A DNA stretch of 64,000 bases from NCBI GenBank assembly GCA_964007475.1, contig OZ023274.1, forward strand, positions 105,571,372 through 105,635,371. Reading direction: 5' to 3'. The number at the start of each line of letters is the position of its first letter. Position 1 is the stretch's first letter. The position numbers and the translations under genes are program-made. This document shows positions 63,853 through 64,000 of the stretch, piece by piece. The DNA is from Hybos culiciformis. Taxonomy: Eukaryota > Arthropoda > Insecta > Diptera > Hybotidae. Under the pieces are notes generated by a model. It was not told the DNA's origin, searched no databases, and was given only the letters and a program-made list of their open reading frames with translations.

Positions 63853-64000
63853 TTAAATTTTTTGTGGTTTGAGAGTAAAATTTCGCACAAGTCTACCAGT
63901 ATCGTCGTTGAATGCACATATTTTCCACAGGCTGTGAGAAACTAATTTTTTACCTCAAACTTTTCATTTGTATATGAAGGATCACTCACTCTATATCAAA
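63853..64000 (-). CDS. 3' end of a protein-coding gene, two exons, incomplete
   Basis: Read on the minus strand from the window edge, TTTGATATAGA is followed by a GTGAGT donor. After 58 bases (63989-63932) comes the acceptor TTTCTCACAG. Only one frame of the eleven upstream bases is free of stops. In that frame the spliced product continues as DLWKICAFNDDTGRLVRNF, then TLKPQK-I and TAA at 63853-63855. A 58-base intron with these ends is the common size in flies. Among the two frames open in the last exon, the chosen one has the lower G+C at third positions, as expected in AT-rich DNA. The exon is far richer in G+C than its surroundings. The family is not recognised from this tail. Most of the gene lies beyond the window. 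Confidence 0.5.

Noticed and set aside
1..64000. CRISPR array, operons, rRNA or bacterial features
   Set aside because: No regularly spaced direct repeats with unique spacers and no long coding frames. Base composition and spliced structure are eukaryotic.

Overview
The window is 64 kb of very AT-rich eukaryotic DNA. Roughly four bases in five look like A or T, and poly(A)/poly(T) runs recur every hundred bases or so. It looks like an insect nuclear genome, most likely a fly. Three things point there: tacatatgta-type words are frequent, there is a candidate 58-nt spliceosomal intron at the right edge, and there are several TA-flanked miniature inverted-repeat elements (MITEs). There are no bacterial-type operons, and most long open frames are low-complexity F/I/K/N/Y translations of AT-rich sequence. 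A run of exactly 200 Ns (8252-8451) is an assembly gap.

The coding content I can support is small. (1) The 3' end of a minus-strand gene enters from the right edge (63853-64000): a few bases of one exon, a 58-nt intron with GTGAGT donor and TTTCTCACAG acceptor, and a terminal exon ending in TAA. (2) A probable first coding exon lies on the plus strand at 33732-33792. It starts MDYKS, has a hydrophobic core, and stops at a phase-1 splice donor after an A-rich leader, as expected for a secreted or membrane protein with a long first intron. (3) Several short islands are richer in G+C than their surroundings and have open frames, often on both strands. They could be exons or old transposon pieces: 1752-1867, 3046-3269, 20494-20665, 30128-30385, 40287-40580, 43415-43660 and 62644-62793.

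The clearest non-gene structure is a composite mobile element present twice (10029-10878 and 33951-34694). Each copy is flanked by TA and has 24-bp perfect terminal inverted repeats and many TTCGTT/AACGAA subterminal words. Nested inside, at the same site, is a tRNA-derived SINE with perfect A and B boxes at tRNA spacing and an A-rich tail, bounded by a 9-bp target duplication. The two copies are almost identical outside the tail, so a SINE appears to have been carried to a new site by DNA transposition. Other elements are a second TA-flanked MITE family (586-1141 and 11410-11679), a third (16445-16839), and a long foldback with arms of about 135 bp (5076-5366).

Layout: 1-8.2 kb is non-coding with MITE, foldback and palindromes. 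8.5-20.5 kb is non-coding with three MITE-type insertions. 20.5-29.6 kb is non-coding with one G+C-rich island and scattered hairpins and microsatellites. 29.6-33.8 kb is a candidate promoter/5' region of the signal-peptide gene. 33.8-62.6 kb is probably largely intron or intergenic DNA with a few islands. 62.6-64 kb contains one island and the minus-strand gene end.
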